DNA of 64,000 nt. Origin: an uncultured Burkholderiales bacterium (GTDB taxonomy: Bacteria; Pseudomonadota; Gammaproteobacteria; Burkholderiales; Burkholderiaceae_C). The stretch lies in contig CAIRBP010000112.1 in the NCBI GenBank assembly GCA_903876885.1, positions 1 to 64,000 of the forward strand, in the 5' to 3' direction. Each line of letters opens with the position of its first letter. Position 1 is the first letter of the stretch. The translations under genes and the position numbers were made by a program. Of the stretch, positions 1-10,619 are shown piece by piece. The notes under the pieces were generated by a model. That model was not told the origin of the DNA and did not search any database. It saw nothing but the letters and a program-made list of their open reading frames with translations.

Positions 1-1
1 A

Positions 2-364
2 ACAAAGTCAGCGCCGGTCATCGTGATCGTTGCCTCTGACGCGCATTTTTATGAGCATCTCCCAAAAACGTTCCCCAACAAACCTGATGCAAAAGAGATG
101 TTTGCTGGTAACGCTGGACTTGCACAGGCGACAGCAACACGTAACACAACACTTGCGGGAGCATACTTTATGATTGCTGCTCGTGCGCACGGTTTGGACT
201 GCGGACCTATGAGTGGGTTTGACGCTGCGAAAGTAAACGCAGAGTTCTTCCCCGATGGACAGTGCAAAGTCGACTTCCTGCTCAACTTAGGTTACGCAGA
301 TTCATCCAAAATCTTCCCGCGTAATCCTAGACTTAGTTTCGAAGAGGCTTGTAAAGTCCTCTGA
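2..364 (+). CDS. Nitroreductase family protein, RutE/HadB-like (5' truncated by window edge)
   Basis: Frame is open to the window start; protein AGAYFMIAARAHGLDCGPMSGFDAAKVNAEFF...NLGY resembles the C-terminal half of RutE-type malonic semialdehyde reductase/nitroreductases. Confidence 0.8.
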   Translation, partial: TKSAPVIVIVASDAHFYEHLPKTFPNKPDAKEMFAGNAGLAQATATRNTTLAGAYFMIAARAHGLDCGPMSGFDAAKVNAEFFPDGQCKVDFLLNLGYADSSKIFPRNPRLSFEEACKVL

Positions 365-508
365 TCTTTGCGCTTCCTACAAGTAGAGTAAGCTTTGGGT
401 CGCTAAAACTTGCCTGCCCGCTATGAACTTTGGCAGACCTAAAGCTGAATCTCGGGTTTATGCCTAGATTTAAATAAAAATCGTCGATGTTTAAGAAATT
501 AATTAGTT

Positions 509-982
509 ATGAAGACATTTCAAAGCGTTGATGATTTACTCTCCTTTGTAGGTCAAGATGTATCCACAAGCGATTGGATTACGATCGACCAGGAAAAAAT
601 CAATCAGTTCGCCTCAGCAACTGGCGATCATCAGTGGATTCATACCGATCCCATCAGAGCGACTCAAGGACCATTTAAGACGACGATTGCTCACGGATTC
701 TTAACCCTTTCACTGATACCTGAGATGATCAGAACTGCGCTTGAATTTCCTCCCACTAGCATGGCTATCAATTACGGCTTGAACAAGGTACGGTTTACAA
801 ACCCCGTTCCTGTGAACTCTAAACTCAGAGGCAATTTTCATTTACTCGAAGTAGAGACTTTAAGAGACGCGGAAACACAAAATGAGAACGGTTTCCAGAT
901 GATTTGGCGAGTAACCATTGAACAAGAAGGCGCAGTCAAACCAGTTTGCATTGCTGACTCAGTAATACGCAGGTATCACTAA
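509..982 (+). CDS. MaoC-like (R)-hydratase / dehydratase
   Basis: 157 aa; hot-dog hydratase motif FASATGDHQWIHTDPIRA...GPFKTTIAHGFLTLSL. Confidence 0.88.
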   Translation: MKTFQSVDDLLSFVGQDVSTSDWITIDQEKINQFASATGDHQWIHTDPIRATQGPFKTTIAHGFLTLSLIPEMIRTALEFPPTSMAINYGLNKVRFTNPVPVNSKLRGNFHLLEVETLRDAETQNENGFQMIWRVTIEQEGAVKPVCIADSVIRRYH

Positions 983-997
983 GCGTACCAACGACAC

Positions 998-1471
998 TTA
1001 TTGCTTGGTTGAGGCAAAACTATTTTGTCGCCACGCCTCGTAAGTAACTATCGATACCGAGTTGGATAGATTCAAACTGCGCTGACCACTTAGCATAGGT
1101 AGCAAAAGACGCTGAGACTGCGGGAAACTCTCCCTAATTAGATCGGGTAACCCCTTTGTCTCGGATCCAAAAAAGAACCAATCGCCAGGTTTAAAGTCAA
1201 CACTGAAAACATTTTTCGTGCCCTTTGTGGTCAAAGCAAAGCAACGCTCAAAATCCGGCGCCGCGTTGCTTAAAAAGCTCTGCCAGTTTAAGTACTTCTT
1301 CACCTCTGCGTACTCATGGTAGTCCAAACCAGCACGTCGCATCAAAGGGTCAGACATTTGAAATCCAAGCGGCTCTATTAAATGAAGATTGCAACCTGTG
1401 TTTGCGCAAAGACGAATTACGTTACCCGTGTTTGGGGGAATTTCCGGTTGTACTAAAACAATATTGAACAT
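998..1471 (-). CDS. trmL: tRNA (cytidine(34)-2'-O)-methyltransferase
   Basis: 157 aa SPOUT protein; VLVQPEIPPNTGNVIRLCANTGCNLHLIEPLGF and SLNLSNSVSIVTYEAWRQ. Confidence 0.93.
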   Translation of the reverse strand: MFNIVLVQPEIPPNTGNVIRLCANTGCNLHLIEPLGFQMSDPLMRRAGLDYHEYAEVKKYLNWQSFLSNAAPDFERCFALTTKGTKNVFSVDFKPGDWFFFGSETKGLPDLIRESFPQSQRLLLPMLSGQRSLNLSNSVSIVTYEAWRQNSFASTKQ

Positions 1472-1633
1472 TGGAAGGTTGTCATTAGCGCTCAGCGCAA
1501 AAATAAAAAAGGTATTGAATTCCTAAAATGAACCAATATAGTTAACCACTTAGAATCACAAGCTGTATTATCCCTTTCTTGCGCAACCAAAAAACGCGGC
1601 AATTCTCTAAGATAACCCACTACTGCATTACCG

Positions 1634-2557
1634 ATGAGTTCCAGTCTCCCGCCAACCTTAGATCCTAGCGCTGCTAAACGTTTTAAATTGCGACAAAGTT
1701 TAGATAATCCAGCTTGGCTTCACGGTGAGGTTGCGAAGAGGATGGAGCAACGACTTGACTGGTTCAAAGAAGAACCTACATCTTGGATTGACTGGGAACC
1801 TCTCAACGGGGGATTATCCACTCACAAAAGCATTCAAAACAGGTATCCAAAGGCAAATTCACTCATCACCGAACCTAGCGAACGAAGGTTGAAACTCGCT
1901 CGGCAAGCGCTAACTCGGAACTGGATCAGTCGGTATATACCTCGCTTTAAAGATTCAAAAATATTGATTCGAGGCAAGCAGTCATTTGCGTTATCACACA
2001 CGCCGAGCAACTCTTTAGTTGACCTCGTTTGGGCCAACATGTTGTTGCACTTAGAGCCCAATCCAACTGCACTCATAAAGGAATGGCATAAGTCCTTGAG
2101 GGTTGGAGGGTGGGTCATGTTTAGTTGCCTTGGACCTGATACGTGCAAAGAGCTCAGAGTCATTTATGAGCAACTCGGTTGGGGCGTGACGAATCACGAC
2201 TTTACTGACATGCATGACTGGGGAGATATGCTTGTGGAAGCAGGTTTCGCAGATCCAGTAATGGACATGGAGCGGATCACGCTTACCTACTCCTCACCGG
2301 AATCACTCATTCAGGACTTGCGAACGCTTGGTGGTAATTTCAATTACAAACGCTACCAAGCACTCAGAGGACGATCATGGTTAAAAGAGTTCAAATCACA
2401 ACTCTCTTTATTAACCAATGAATCCTTAAAAATACCTCTTACTTTTGAAATTATTTACGGCCATGCGTTTAAAGTTGCACCGAAAATAAAGGTGTCTCAA
2501 TCCTCAGCCTTCTCAGCCGAGGATATGAGGGCGATGCTCAAAGCGGGGAAGACATAG
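1634..2557 (+). CDS. BioC-like class I SAM methyltransferase-fold protein
   Basis: VWANMLLHLEPNPTALIKEWHKSLRVGGWVMFSCLGPDTCKEL is BioC-like; SAM motif I appears degenerate (see findings). Confidence 0.75.
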   Translation: MSSSLPPTLDPSAAKRFKLRQSLDNPAWLHGEVAKRMEQRLDWFKEEPTSWIDWEPLNGGLSTHKSIQNRYPKANSLITEPSERRLKLARQALTRNWISRYIPRFKDSKILIRGKQSFALSHTPSNSLVDLVWANMLLHLEPNPTALIKEWHKSLRVGGWVMFSCLGPDTCKELRVIYEQLGWGVTNHDFTDMHDWGDMLVEAGFADPVMDMERITLTYSSPESLIQDLRTLGGNFNYKRYQALRGRSWLKEFKSQLSLLTNESLKIPLTFEIIYGHAFKVAPKIKVSQSSAFSAEDMRAMLKAGKT

Positions 2558-2565
2558 AGAATAGG

Positions 2566-4425
2566 CTACTTGAAAAATCGAGTGCGAATCGAGGCCTCAA
2601 TACCCTTAGCGTCCAAGCCCAGTTGAGAGAGTATCTTTGCTGGGTCGCCGTGAACTGTAAATTCATCGTGAATACCAAGCCTTAAAACTGGGATTGATAA
2701 ACCTGCATCTTGAAGGGCCTCTAAAACTGCACTACCCGCACCGCCCATTAATACACCCTCCTCAACGGTCACCAAAGCAGAGTGTTCCTGCGCAAGTTCA
2801 AAAAGTAATTTTGTATCAAGCGGTTTAGCCCAGCGCATATTGGCAACTGTTGCGTCCAATTTCTCACCTACCTCTAAAGCGGGATATAAAAGCGTACCAA
2901 ACGCAAGTATTGCAATGCTACTTGTGTCACCTTTGGTTTTGGTGGTGGTTCTGCGAACCTCACCACGTCCAAAGGGTAGGGTTTGTTCAATACTGCCCGT
3001 CTTTGTACCCGCACCTGAGCCTCTGGGATATCGAACCGCTACACAGTGATCCTGTGCATAGGCGGTAGATAACAAAGCATAACACTCTGCCTCATCGGCT
3101 GGACAAGCCACGCTAACGTTAGCAACGCAGCGTAGAAAAGCAATATCGTATATGCCGGCGTGAGTGGCCCCATCAGCACCTACGATGCCAGCTCTATCCA
3201 GTGCAAGAACGAGCGGCAGTTTTTGCAGCGCAGCGTCATGAATGAGTTGATCGTAAGCTCGTTGTAAAAACGTTGAGTAGATCGCAACAACAGGCTTTAA
3301 ACCCTCACATGCCAAACCTGCCGCAAATGTCAGCGCATGCTGCTCTGCTATGCCCACATCAAAATAGCGAGCAGGAAATTTCTGCTCAAACTCGACCATA
3401 CCAGAGCCCTCACGCATCGCCGGCGTGATACCAATTAAACGATTGTCGCGGGCGGCCATATCGCAAAGCCATGAACCAAAGACTTGACTAAAGGTTTGCT
3501 TTGGAGCGGCAGTGGGCGGGGTAATGCCGACCTTAGGGTCAAACTTACCAGGACCGTGATACATCACAGGATCAGATTCAGCAAGCTTGTATCCCTGCCC
3601 TTTCTTGGTCACTACGTGCAGGAACTGCGGCCCTTTGAGACTTTTGATATTTTCAAGCGTCGGAATGAGCGAGTCCAAATCATGTCCATCTATTGGACCA
3701 ATATAGTTAAAGCCGAATTTCTCAAAAAGAGTTGCAGGCACAACGAATCCTTTTGCTTGCTCTTCAAAGCGCTTAGCCAATTCAAAAAGAGGCGGAGCAC
3801 TTTTTAAGATTTGTTTGCCCGCCTCTTTCGCGCTGGCATAAAAACGTCCACTCATGAGTTGCGCCAAGTACCGGTTAAGTGCCCCAACCGGAGGGCTGAT
3901 CGACATATCGTTATCGTTCAGGATGACCAAAATGTTGCAATCTGCAACGCCCGCATTATTAAGTGCTTCAAACGCCATACCCGCAGTCATGGCACCGTCA
4001 CCGATGATTGCAACACAGCTTCTGTGCTCACCCTTTTCTTTAGCAGCAACGGCCATACCAAGCGCAGCAGAAATACTGGTTGAGGAGTGAGCGGTACCAA
4101 AGGCATCGTAAATGCTCTCACTGCGCATCGGAAATCCACTAATTCCCCCTAGTTGGCGAAGTGTAGACATCTTGTCTCGACGCCCCGTTAGTATTTTGTG
4201 GGGATATGTTTGGTGTCCCACATCCCAAACCAATCGATCCTCTGGTGTATTGAAAACGTAGTGCAAGGCGACGGAGAGCTCGACCGTTCCAAGGTTGGAA
4301 CTTAAATGTCCCCCAGTTTGTGAAACACTGTGAATTAAATAATCCCTCAACTCCGCCGCCAAGGGCTTGAGTTGTTCTCTAGAGAGGCGCCTAAGATCTG
4401 AGGGGGATTGAATTTGATCTAACAT
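2566..4425 (-). CDS. dxs: 1-deoxy-D-xylulose-5-phosphate synthase
   Basis: 619 aa; [45 protein letters not shown] and [18 protein letters not shown] (TPP site). Confidence 0.97.
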   Translation of the reverse strand: MLDQIQSPSDLRRLSREQLKPLAAELRDYLIHSVSQTGGHLSSNLGTVELSVALHYVFNTPEDRLVWDVGHQTYPHKILTGRRDKMSTLRQLGGISGFPMRSESIYDAFGTAHSSTSISAALGMAVAAKEKGEHRSCVAIIGDGAMTAGMAFEALNNAGVADCNILVILNDNDMSISPPVGALNRYLAQLMSGRFYASAKEAGKQILKSAPPLFELAKRFEEQAKGFVVPATLFEKFGFNYIGPIDGHDLDSLIPTLENIKSLKGPQFLHVVTKKGQGYKLAESDPVMYHGPGKFDPKVGITPPTAAPKQTFSQVFGSWLCDMAARDNRLIGITPAMREGSGMVEFEQKFPARYFDVGIAEQHALTFAAGLACEGLKPVVAIYSTFLQRAYDQLIHDAALQKLPLVLALDRAGIVGADGATHAGIYDIAFLRCVANVSVACPADEAECYALLSTAYAQDHCVAVRYPRGSGAGTKTGSIEQTLPFGRGEVRRTTTKTKGDTSSIAILAFGTLLYPALEVGEKLDATVANMRWAKPLDTKLLFELAQEHSALVTVEEGVLMGGAGSAVLEALQDAGLSIPVLRLGIHDEFTVHGDPAKILSQLGLDAKGIEASIRTRFFK

Positions 4426-4433
4426 TTTTATTC

Positions 4434-5378
4434 TTAATAACTACGGTTAACAACCTTCAAAGCAATTGCCACGAGTGCATCACTATTTTGTAAGTCACTA
4501 TCCAACAATGCTTGATTGGCCTGAACCAACAACACATCAGCCTTGTGTTTTGCAGCGTCCAAGCCCATCAATGATACGTAAGTTGGCTTGTCCGTGCTTG
4601 CATCCTTACCAGCTGTCTTCCCTAAAATAGCAGAATCTGCCGTAACGTCCAAGATATCATCTATTACTTGAAACGCAAGACCTAGAGCACTTCCAAATAT
4701 TTGTAACTTGTTTAGTGCCTGCATTGAAACACCTGCACAAAGTGCCCCCGCAATTACGCTCACCTCCAAGAGTGCACCGGTTTTGAGTTTATGCATCTGG
4801 CTGAGCTGAGTCTCGTTGAGTTGCAGTCCAACGCTTGTCAAATCAATCGCTTGTCCACCGGCCATTCCGTTGTGCCCGGCTGCCCTTGCGATTAAGCCAC
4901 AAAGCTTAGCCTGCAATTGCGCAGGAATTAATGTGGGCTCGGGAGTCAAAATCTCAAACGCCAATGCTTGGAGGGTGTCCCCAGTTAAAAGGGCCATGGC
5001 CTCTCCAAACTGCACATGAACAGTTGGCTTACCGCGTCTTAACACGTCGTTGTCCATGCACGGCATGTCATCATGAACAAGTGAGTAAGCATGAATCAAC
5101 TCAATCGCACACGCGGCCCTAAGCGCAGCCTCACGCCTCCAAACCATCTCACTAGGATCCAGACCGGCTGTACCTGACTCAAATGCACCAATAACAAGTA
5201 GTGACCGTAAGCGCTTACCCCCACCAAGAACCGCATATTTCATTGGCTCCGATAAGTTAGCCGGTGCGTTAGAGGGTATCCATTGATCTAATTTGGTCTC
5301 GATTTCAGCCAAAGCCTTGGTACTCCAAGACTCTAAATCAAATGACTGTGCAAGCTGGGAAATATGGCTAACGTTCAA
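4434..5378 (-). CDS. ispA: Polyprenyl (farnesyl/geranyl) diphosphate synthase; start re-called to TTG at 5378
   Basis: Aspartate-rich motifs DDMPCMDND and DDILD; GGKRLR. The longest ORF (to 5459) runs through xseB; a TTG overlapping the xseB stop (TTGA) gives a normal N-terminus. Confidence 0.9.
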   Translation of the reverse strand: MNVSHISQLAQSFDLESWSTKALAEIETKLDQWIPSNAPANLSEPMKYAVLGGGKRLRSLLVIGAFESGTAGLDPSEMVWRREAALRAACAIELIHAYSLVHDDMPCMDNDVLRRGKPTVHVQFGEAMALLTGDTLQALAFEILTPEPTLIPAQLQAKLCGLIARAAGHNGMAGGQAIDLTSVGLQLNETQLSQMHKLKTGALLEVSVIAGALCAGVSMQALNKLQIFGSALGLAFQVIDDILDVTADSAILGKTAGKDASTDKPTYVSLMGLDAAKHKADVLLVQANQALLDSDLQNSDALVAIALKVVNRSY

Positions 5379-5644
5379 GGTGCGGCTTTCCAGGGTTTTA
5401 AATCGCCGTCTTCCAGCATTTTGATTTGATCCTCGACGGCCTCTAATTGCTCTCGGCAAAACTTCAGTAAAAAGGCGCCTCTTTTATAGGAGGTCAATAA
5501 TTTTTCTAAAGGTAACTGTCCTGACTCCATTTGGGAAACCAAGCCCTCTATCTCGGCTAGAGCGCTTTCGTAACTCTCTGGCGCAGGTGCTGAATCTTTA
5601 ACGGCTGGTACTGAGGGTGCCTTTGGCATGCGATTTAAGCCCAA
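5375..5644 (-). CDS. xseB: Exodeoxyribonuclease VII small subunit
   Basis: [54 protein letters not shown]; directly upstream of ispA. Confidence 0.93.
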   Translation of the reverse strand: MGLNRMPKAPSVPAVKDSAPAPESYESALAEIEGLVSQMESGQLPLEKLLTSYKRGAFLLKFCREQLEAVEDQIKMLEDGDLKPWKAAP

Positions 5645-5791
5645 GTGTTGGTAGAAAGTCTCAATTGTAGGGCGATGAGCGCACCGAAATAGGAGTACCC
5701 GGGGTAGAATCGGGGTTTTCCGCCAGAAATTAACTGGTTTCCCTCATAACTTCTATTACTTCCCTGTGGGGAGTCTTTAGGTCAGGTCAAA

Positions 5792-6943
5792 ATGTCTGAT
5801 TTAAGTCTTCAACTGCAGCAGGCGTTTAGTCAACTTCCTGTCTCTAGCTACTCCGATGAAGCGCTTTTTAAGCGCGAAATCGATACTTTGTTCAACAAAG
5901 GGCCTAAATACGTCGGTCATTCGTTGTCTGTCCCGCAGCTGGGAGACTATCACGCCATCCAACAAGAGCGCGAGGGGCGTGTGCTTGTACACACCGAAAA
6001 TGGAGTTGAGCTGCTCTCTAATGTTTGCCGCCACAGACAGGCTGTAATCCTGCGCGGTCGCGGCAATCTAAGTCAAACGCCAAATGCGGCCAGCGGCGCG
6101 AGCTCAACCTCTAACATTGTTTGCCCCCTCCACCGCTGGACCTACTCCACGAGCGGAGAGTTAATCGGAGCACCACATTTTGCAAAAGATCCTTGCCTCA
6201 ATTTGAACCGGTACAAACTCCAAGAATGGAATGGGCTTCTTTTTGAGGACAACGGACGAGATATCGCCAAAGACTTGCAAGCATTGTCTCCACTTACCAG
6301 CTTAGACTTTACGGGCTATGCACTGGATCATGTTGAGATGCATACCTGTAACTACAACTGGAAAACATTTATCGAAGTCTATTTGGAGGATTACCACGTC
6401 GGCCCTTTCCACCCGGGACTTGGTAACTTTGTTACTTGCGATGACTTGCGTTGGCAGTTTGGAGATGACTTCTCGGTGCAAACAGTTGGCATAGCAAATC
6501 GCCTTGGTAAAGCTGGATCCCCTGTATATGAGCGTTGGCAACAAGAGCTTATGAAATATCGCAACGACAAGGTACCAGAACACGGCGCTATTTGGCTTAC
6601 CTACTATCCGCACATCATGGTCGAGTGGTATCCACATGTACTGACGGTATCTACTCTTCAACCGATAAGCCCAACTCAGACGATGAACAGGGTGGAGTTT
6701 TACTACCCCGAAGAAATCGTGGCCTTCGAACGTGAGTTTGTTGAGGCACAGCGTGCTGCCTACATGGAAACCTGTGTAGAGGATGATGAAATCGCCGAAC
6801 GCATGGATGCAGGTCGCTTGGCCTTACTTCAGCGAGGAGACAATGAAGTAGGTCCCTATCAAAGTCCTATGGAAGACGGCATGCAACAATTCCACGAGTG
6901 GTACCGCAGGAATATGACCGAAGATTTGAATACGACAGAATAA
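5792..6943 (+). CDS. Aromatic ring-hydroxylating Rieske oxygenase, alpha-subunit-like
   Basis: Rieske CRH...CPLH motif (NVCRHRQAVIL...NIVCPLHRWTYS) and catalytic-domain-like YLEDYHVGPFHPGL. Confidence 0.88.
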   Translation: MSDLSLQLQQAFSQLPVSSYSDEALFKREIDTLFNKGPKYVGHSLSVPQLGDYHAIQQEREGRVLVHTENGVELLSNVCRHRQAVILRGRGNLSQTPNAASGASSTSNIVCPLHRWTYSTSGELIGAPHFAKDPCLNLNRYKLQEWNGLLFEDNGRDIAKDLQALSPLTSLDFTGYALDHVEMHTCNYNWKTFIEVYLEDYHVGPFHPGLGNFVTCDDLRWQFGDDFSVQTVGIANRLGKAGSPVYERWQQELMKYRNDKVPEHGAIWLTYYPHIMVEWYPHVLTVSTLQPISPTQTMNRVEFYYPEEIVAFEREFVEAQRAAYMETCVEDDEIAERMDAGRLALLQRGDNEVGPYQSPMEDGMQQFHEWYRRNMTEDLNTTE

Positions 6944-7025
6944 TCCCGTACTCCCCGATCTTTTTTGATTTTGGGCTTGTTGGTGACCATTTCATATTTT
7001 TCGTTAGCTACGACCAAGGCACGTT

Positions 7026-7907
7026 TTGACCTATCAAACTATTATCTCTGCTAGCCAGTTACAACACTTAATCAAAACTCAACCCTCCAAAGTTGTAATC
7101 TTTGACTGTAGCTTTGATCTAGCCGACCCTGATAAGGGCTATACGCAATTCAAGGACAACCGAATAGCAGGCGCTTTATACGCAAGCCTTGATACGGATT
7201 TATCTGCACATGACCCAGTTAACGCCGTCAACGGTGGACGTCATCCCTTGCCTCGTCGAGAAATCTTTGCTATTTGGTTGTCGCACATGGGGGTTACAAA
7301 TGACACCCAAGTAGTTGTCTATGACCGTCAAGGCGTAAACTTTTGTGGACGTCTATGGTGGATGCTTAAATGGTGTGGGCACGCATCTGTTGCAGTCTTA
7401 GACGGGGGATTAAAGGGATGGACTGACGCTCACGGAGCGCTAGAAAGCGGCGAACCAACTACAGCAAAGTCAGTAGAGCTAAACCAGGCTCCATCCTTCC
7501 AACTCAGTGAGCCTTTGGTGAAGATGCTCAGTCTGGATGAGTTGAAAACCGAACTCGGAAGTAGTTCTCGTCCCACATTAGTTGATGCTCGCGCAACACC
7601 TCGCTACAAAGGAGAGGTTGAGCCATTAGACCCAGTTGCAGGACACATTCCGGGTGCACTCAATAGGCCCTTCAATTTCAATCTGAATTCAGAAGGTTTC
7701 TTCAAAAGCAAAGAAGAGCTCAATGCGGAATTTGAAGCTCTTCTGCATTCGGCAAGCCCACATAGCGTAGTCCATCAATGTGGTAGCGGAGTTAGTGCTG
7801 TGCCCAATTTAATTGCAATGGTCATTGCAGGTTATGGCTATACATCTCTTTATCCAGGTAGTTGGAGTGAATGGTCGAGACAGCCCGATGCGCCTGTTGA
7901 AAAATAA
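7026..7907 (+). CDS. Sulfurtransferase (two rhodanese domains; thiosulfate/3-mercaptopyruvate type), TTG start
   Basis: VVYDRQGVNFCGRLWWMLKWCGH, VDARATPRYKGEVEPLDPVAGHIPGALNRPF, active-site loop VHQCGSGVSA. Confidence 0.9.
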   Translation: MTYQTIISASQLQHLIKTQPSKVVIFDCSFDLADPDKGYTQFKDNRIAGALYASLDTDLSAHDPVNAVNGGRHPLPRREIFAIWLSHMGVTNDTQVVVYDRQGVNFCGRLWWMLKWCGHASVAVLDGGLKGWTDAHGALESGEPTTAKSVELNQAPSFQLSEPLVKMLSLDELKTELGSSSRPTLVDARATPRYKGEVEPLDPVAGHIPGALNRPFNFNLNSEGFFKSKEELNAEFEALLHSASPHSVVHQCGSGVSAVPNLIAMVIAGYGYTSLYPGSWSEWSRQPDAPVEK

Positions 7908-7932
7908 AAAATAGCGCGCTTCATCTCAACGC

Positions 7933-8892
7933 TTAATCTATTTGAGCGCCTGATACCTTCACAACCTCTCTCCATTTGATGATATCTTTTCTCAAGATAT
8001 TTGCAAATTCACTTGGTTGTGTAATAAAGGGATCTGCTCCTTGAGCGTTAAATTTTTCAATGATGTCTTTACTCCTTAAGGCCTCTTCAATGTCGTGGTT
8101 AATTTTACGAACGACTGAGGCTGGCGTCTTTGCAGGAGCAAACAGGCCAAACCAAGGAGAAACATCAAAATCTTTAAACCCTGCTTCAGCAATAGTTGGA
8201 ATATTAGGAAAGTTAGCTGAGCGTGCAGAACTCGTTACAGCAACTGCGCGCAGCGTGCCACTCTTAATAGAACCTGCGACAGAAGGCAAACTGGTAAATA
8301 CCAAATTAATTTGCCCACTCATAAGGTCTTGCATTGCAGGGGCTGCACCCTTGTAGGGGATATGCTCAAGTTTAGTTCCAGCAGAAGCATTAAACATGAC
8401 TCCAAGCAAATGATTAACTGAACCATTCCCAGCAGAGCCGAAGGTGAGAGGCTTTTGTCTGGCTTGCTCAACAAGCTCTTGCACAGTTTTGAAGTGTGCG
8501 TCAGGAGCACTGACCAACACAAAGGGTAGCGTAGCTAGGGTGGCAACAGGTGCAAAATCACGCTCAGGGTCAAAGGGAAGCTTTTTGTATAGTGATGCAT
8601 TAATGGCGTGTGAGCCAACGTAGCTCATTAACAGTGTGTACCCATCAGCAGGGGCTAAAGCCACAAACTCCATACCAACGTTACCCCCCGCTCCTGCTCT
8701 ATTCTCGATTACAACGGGTTGCTGCCACTTCTCACTTAGCTTTTGCGCGATGATTCTAGCCAGTGCATCAGAGGCACCGCCGGGTGTTTGAGGGACAACT
8801 ATTTTGACGGGTTTTTGGGGAAACTCTTGGGCTTGAACAAAGTTGAAAAATGTAGCGAATATAAATATCGAAAGAATTAAGAATTTACGCAT
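7933..8892 (-). CDS. Bug-family (TctC-like) extracytoplasmic solute-binding protein
   Basis: Signal peptide MRKFLILSIFIFATFFNFVQAQ; QKPVKIVVPQTPGGASDALARIIAQKLSEKWQQPVVIENRAGAGGNVG. Confidence 0.95.
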   Translation of the reverse strand: MRKFLILSIFIFATFFNFVQAQEFPQKPVKIVVPQTPGGASDALARIIAQKLSEKWQQPVVIENRAGAGGNVGMEFVALAPADGYTLLMSYVGSHAINASLYKKLPFDPERDFAPVATLATLPFVLVSAPDAHFKTVQELVEQARQKPLTFGSAGNGSVNHLLGVMFNASAGTKLEHIPYKGAAPAMQDLMSGQINLVFTSLPSVAGSIKSGTLRAVAVTSSARSANFPNIPTIAEAGFKDFDVSPWFGLFAPAKTPASVVRKINHDIEEALRSKDIIEKFNAQGADPFITQPSEFANILRKDIIKWREVVKVSGAQID

Positions 8893-8963
8893 TATTTGAA
8901 CTCCGAAGAACTTACTTGAAATGATACACTTTTACATAACTCCTTATAACTAGAATTAGTACT

Positions 8964-9788
8964 ATGTTGATTAAAAAGATTTCAGGTGCCTTGGGAGCTG
9001 AGATAACTGGAATAGATCTTAACCAGGAATTAAGCGCTAATTTGATTAGCGATATTCGTTCCGCATTTTTAGAACATCAAGTCATCTTCCTCAGAAACCA
9101 AGACATCGGGCCAGAACAGTTTCTACGTTTTGCAAAGATGATGGGCAAGCCCATTGAGTATCCCTTCGTAAAAGGTTTACCCAACTTTCCAACGATCATA
9201 GAAGTCAAAAAATTAGAACATGAAGTTCTTAACTTTGGAGGAATTTGGCATTCGGACACGACCTACCTTGAAATGCCGCCTATGGGCTCAATGCTATTGG
9301 CAAAAGAAATACCGCCTTACGGTGGAGATACGCTCTTTGCTAATCAGTATTTAGCTTGGGAGAGCTTGTCATCAACTATGAAGCGTTGTCTTGAAGGGCT
9401 TATAGGTATCAGCAGCTCTGCCAAAGCAGATGTCTCCAAAACCAGGGAGGACAGGATTAAATCAGACGCTAAAGATAGTGCAAATAGCGAATACCGTGCT
9501 GAGCACCCTATCGTCCGAACACACCCAGAGACTGGTCGCAAAGCGCTTTATGTCAATGTAGCTCACACAACGGGAATAGTTGGAATGAGTGAGGGTGAGA
9601 GCAAATCGATACTTGAATTTTTATTTAATCATCAAATAAAACCAGAGCTTACCTGTCGCTTTGTCTGGCAACCTAACTCCCTCGCGTTTTGGGACAATAG
9701 GTGTACCCAACATAATCCTGTCAATGACTATCACGGATTTAGAAGAGTCATGCACAGAATCACACTAGAAGGCGACAGGCCTAAATAA
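8964..9788 (+). CDS. TauD/TfdA-like Fe(II)/2-oxoglutarate dioxygenase
   Basis: WHSDTTYLEMPPMGSML (HxD), GGDTLFANQYLAWESL, FWDNRCTQHNPVNDYHGFRRVMHRITLEGDRP. Confidence 0.93.
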   Translation: MLIKKISGALGAEITGIDLNQELSANLISDIRSAFLEHQVIFLRNQDIGPEQFLRFAKMMGKPIEYPFVKGLPNFPTIIEVKKLEHEVLNFGGIWHSDTTYLEMPPMGSMLLAKEIPPYGGDTLFANQYLAWESLSSTMKRCLEGLIGISSSAKADVSKTREDRIKSDAKDSANSEYRAEHPIVRTHPETGRKALYVNVAHTTGIVGMSEGESKSILEFLFNHQIKPELTCRFVWQPNSLAFWDNRCTQHNPVNDYHGFRRVMHRITLEGDRPK

Positions 9789-9804
9789 TTAAACTGCACA
9801 TTTT

Positions 9805-10524
9805 TTAAACTGCAAATTTATCTGGCAACAGTCGATCGTATTCGGTTTTGACGACCTGATAACACTCGCAGGTCCTTCGCTCAAGTCCTGGTCTATCGAT
9901 GATCTTAATATGCCCGCGAGCGTATGAGATGAGGCCAGCTTTTTGAACCTTAAGTGCGGCCTCAGTAACGCCTTCTCGTCTTACACCTAGCATATTAGCA
10001 ATCAATTCCTGCGTCATAACGAGTTCGTTACTGGTCAACCTGTCTAAACTAAGTAGCAACCATCTACAAAATTGTTGATCCAGCGTATGGTGCCGATTAC
10101 AAACCGCTGTCTGAGACATCTGCGTAATCAACGCCTGGGTATAACGCAAGAATAAATGCATCAGCGCACCCGCCTTGTCAAACTCGCTCATGATGACTTG
10201 AGCGTTAATACGGTAACTCTTACCAGCGCTTTGTACCACTGCGCTACTAAGCGTGCTTTGTCCACCCATAAATAAAGAAATCCCTACACATCCCTCATTA
10301 CCCACAACTGCAATTTCTGCTGAAGATCCGTTCTCAAGCCCGTAAAGTAAAGAGACGATGGCAGTGGTCGGAAAATAAAGATGAGACATCTTATCTCCCG
10401 ATTCCGATAATACCAACCCCAAAGGCATATCGAACGCTTGGATATGAGGCGTAAGTCGCTCCCACTCTGCCATGGGCAAAGACTTGAAAAGCCAATTTTG
10501 TTCTTTGAGAATTCTTGTATCCAC
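9805..10524 (-). CDS. Crp/Fnr-family transcriptional regulator (GTG start)
   Basis: N-terminal cNMP-binding-like domain and C-terminal HTH (MTQELIANMLGVRREGVTEAALKVQKAGLISYARGHIKIID). Confidence 0.87.
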   Translation of the reverse strand: MDTRILKEQNWLFKSLPMAEWERLTPHIQAFDMPLGLVLSESGDKMSHLYFPTTAIVSLLYGLENGSSAEIAVVGNEGCVGISLFMGGQSTLSSAVVQSAGKSYRINAQVIMSEFDKAGALMHLFLRYTQALITQMSQTAVCNRHHTLDQQFCRWLLLSLDRLTSNELVMTQELIANMLGVRREGVTEAALKVQKAGLISYARGHIKIIDRPGLERRTCECYQVVKTEYDRLLPDKFAV

Positions 10525-10536
10525 TTAAATCACCTA

Positions 10537-10619
10537 TTTGTATACAGTTTTATTTAGATGTTAAATATAAGATCTATAAAGATAAACGTATGTACGGTAC
10601 CGCACAGATGGTATACAAA
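10537..10619. promoter_or_regulatory. Candidate operator cluster upstream of Crp/Fnr-family gene
   Basis: Outer inverted repeat TTTGTATAC (10537-10545) / GTATACAAA (10611-10619) flanking a near-perfect 16-bp dyad TGTACGGTACCGCACA (10591-10606). Confidence 0.5.

Noticed and set aside
2840-3068. Overlapping plus-strand ORFs opposite dxs (also 3484-4090 and 4816-5122 opposite dxs/ispA)
   Set aside because: Shadow ORFs antisense to strongly conserved genes; low-complexity Cys/Trp/Arg-rich translations with no recognizable domains.
6302-6661. 119-aa minus-strand ORF opposite the Rieske oxygenase
   Set aside because: Lies entirely within a conserved gene; no start context or domain; antisense artefact.
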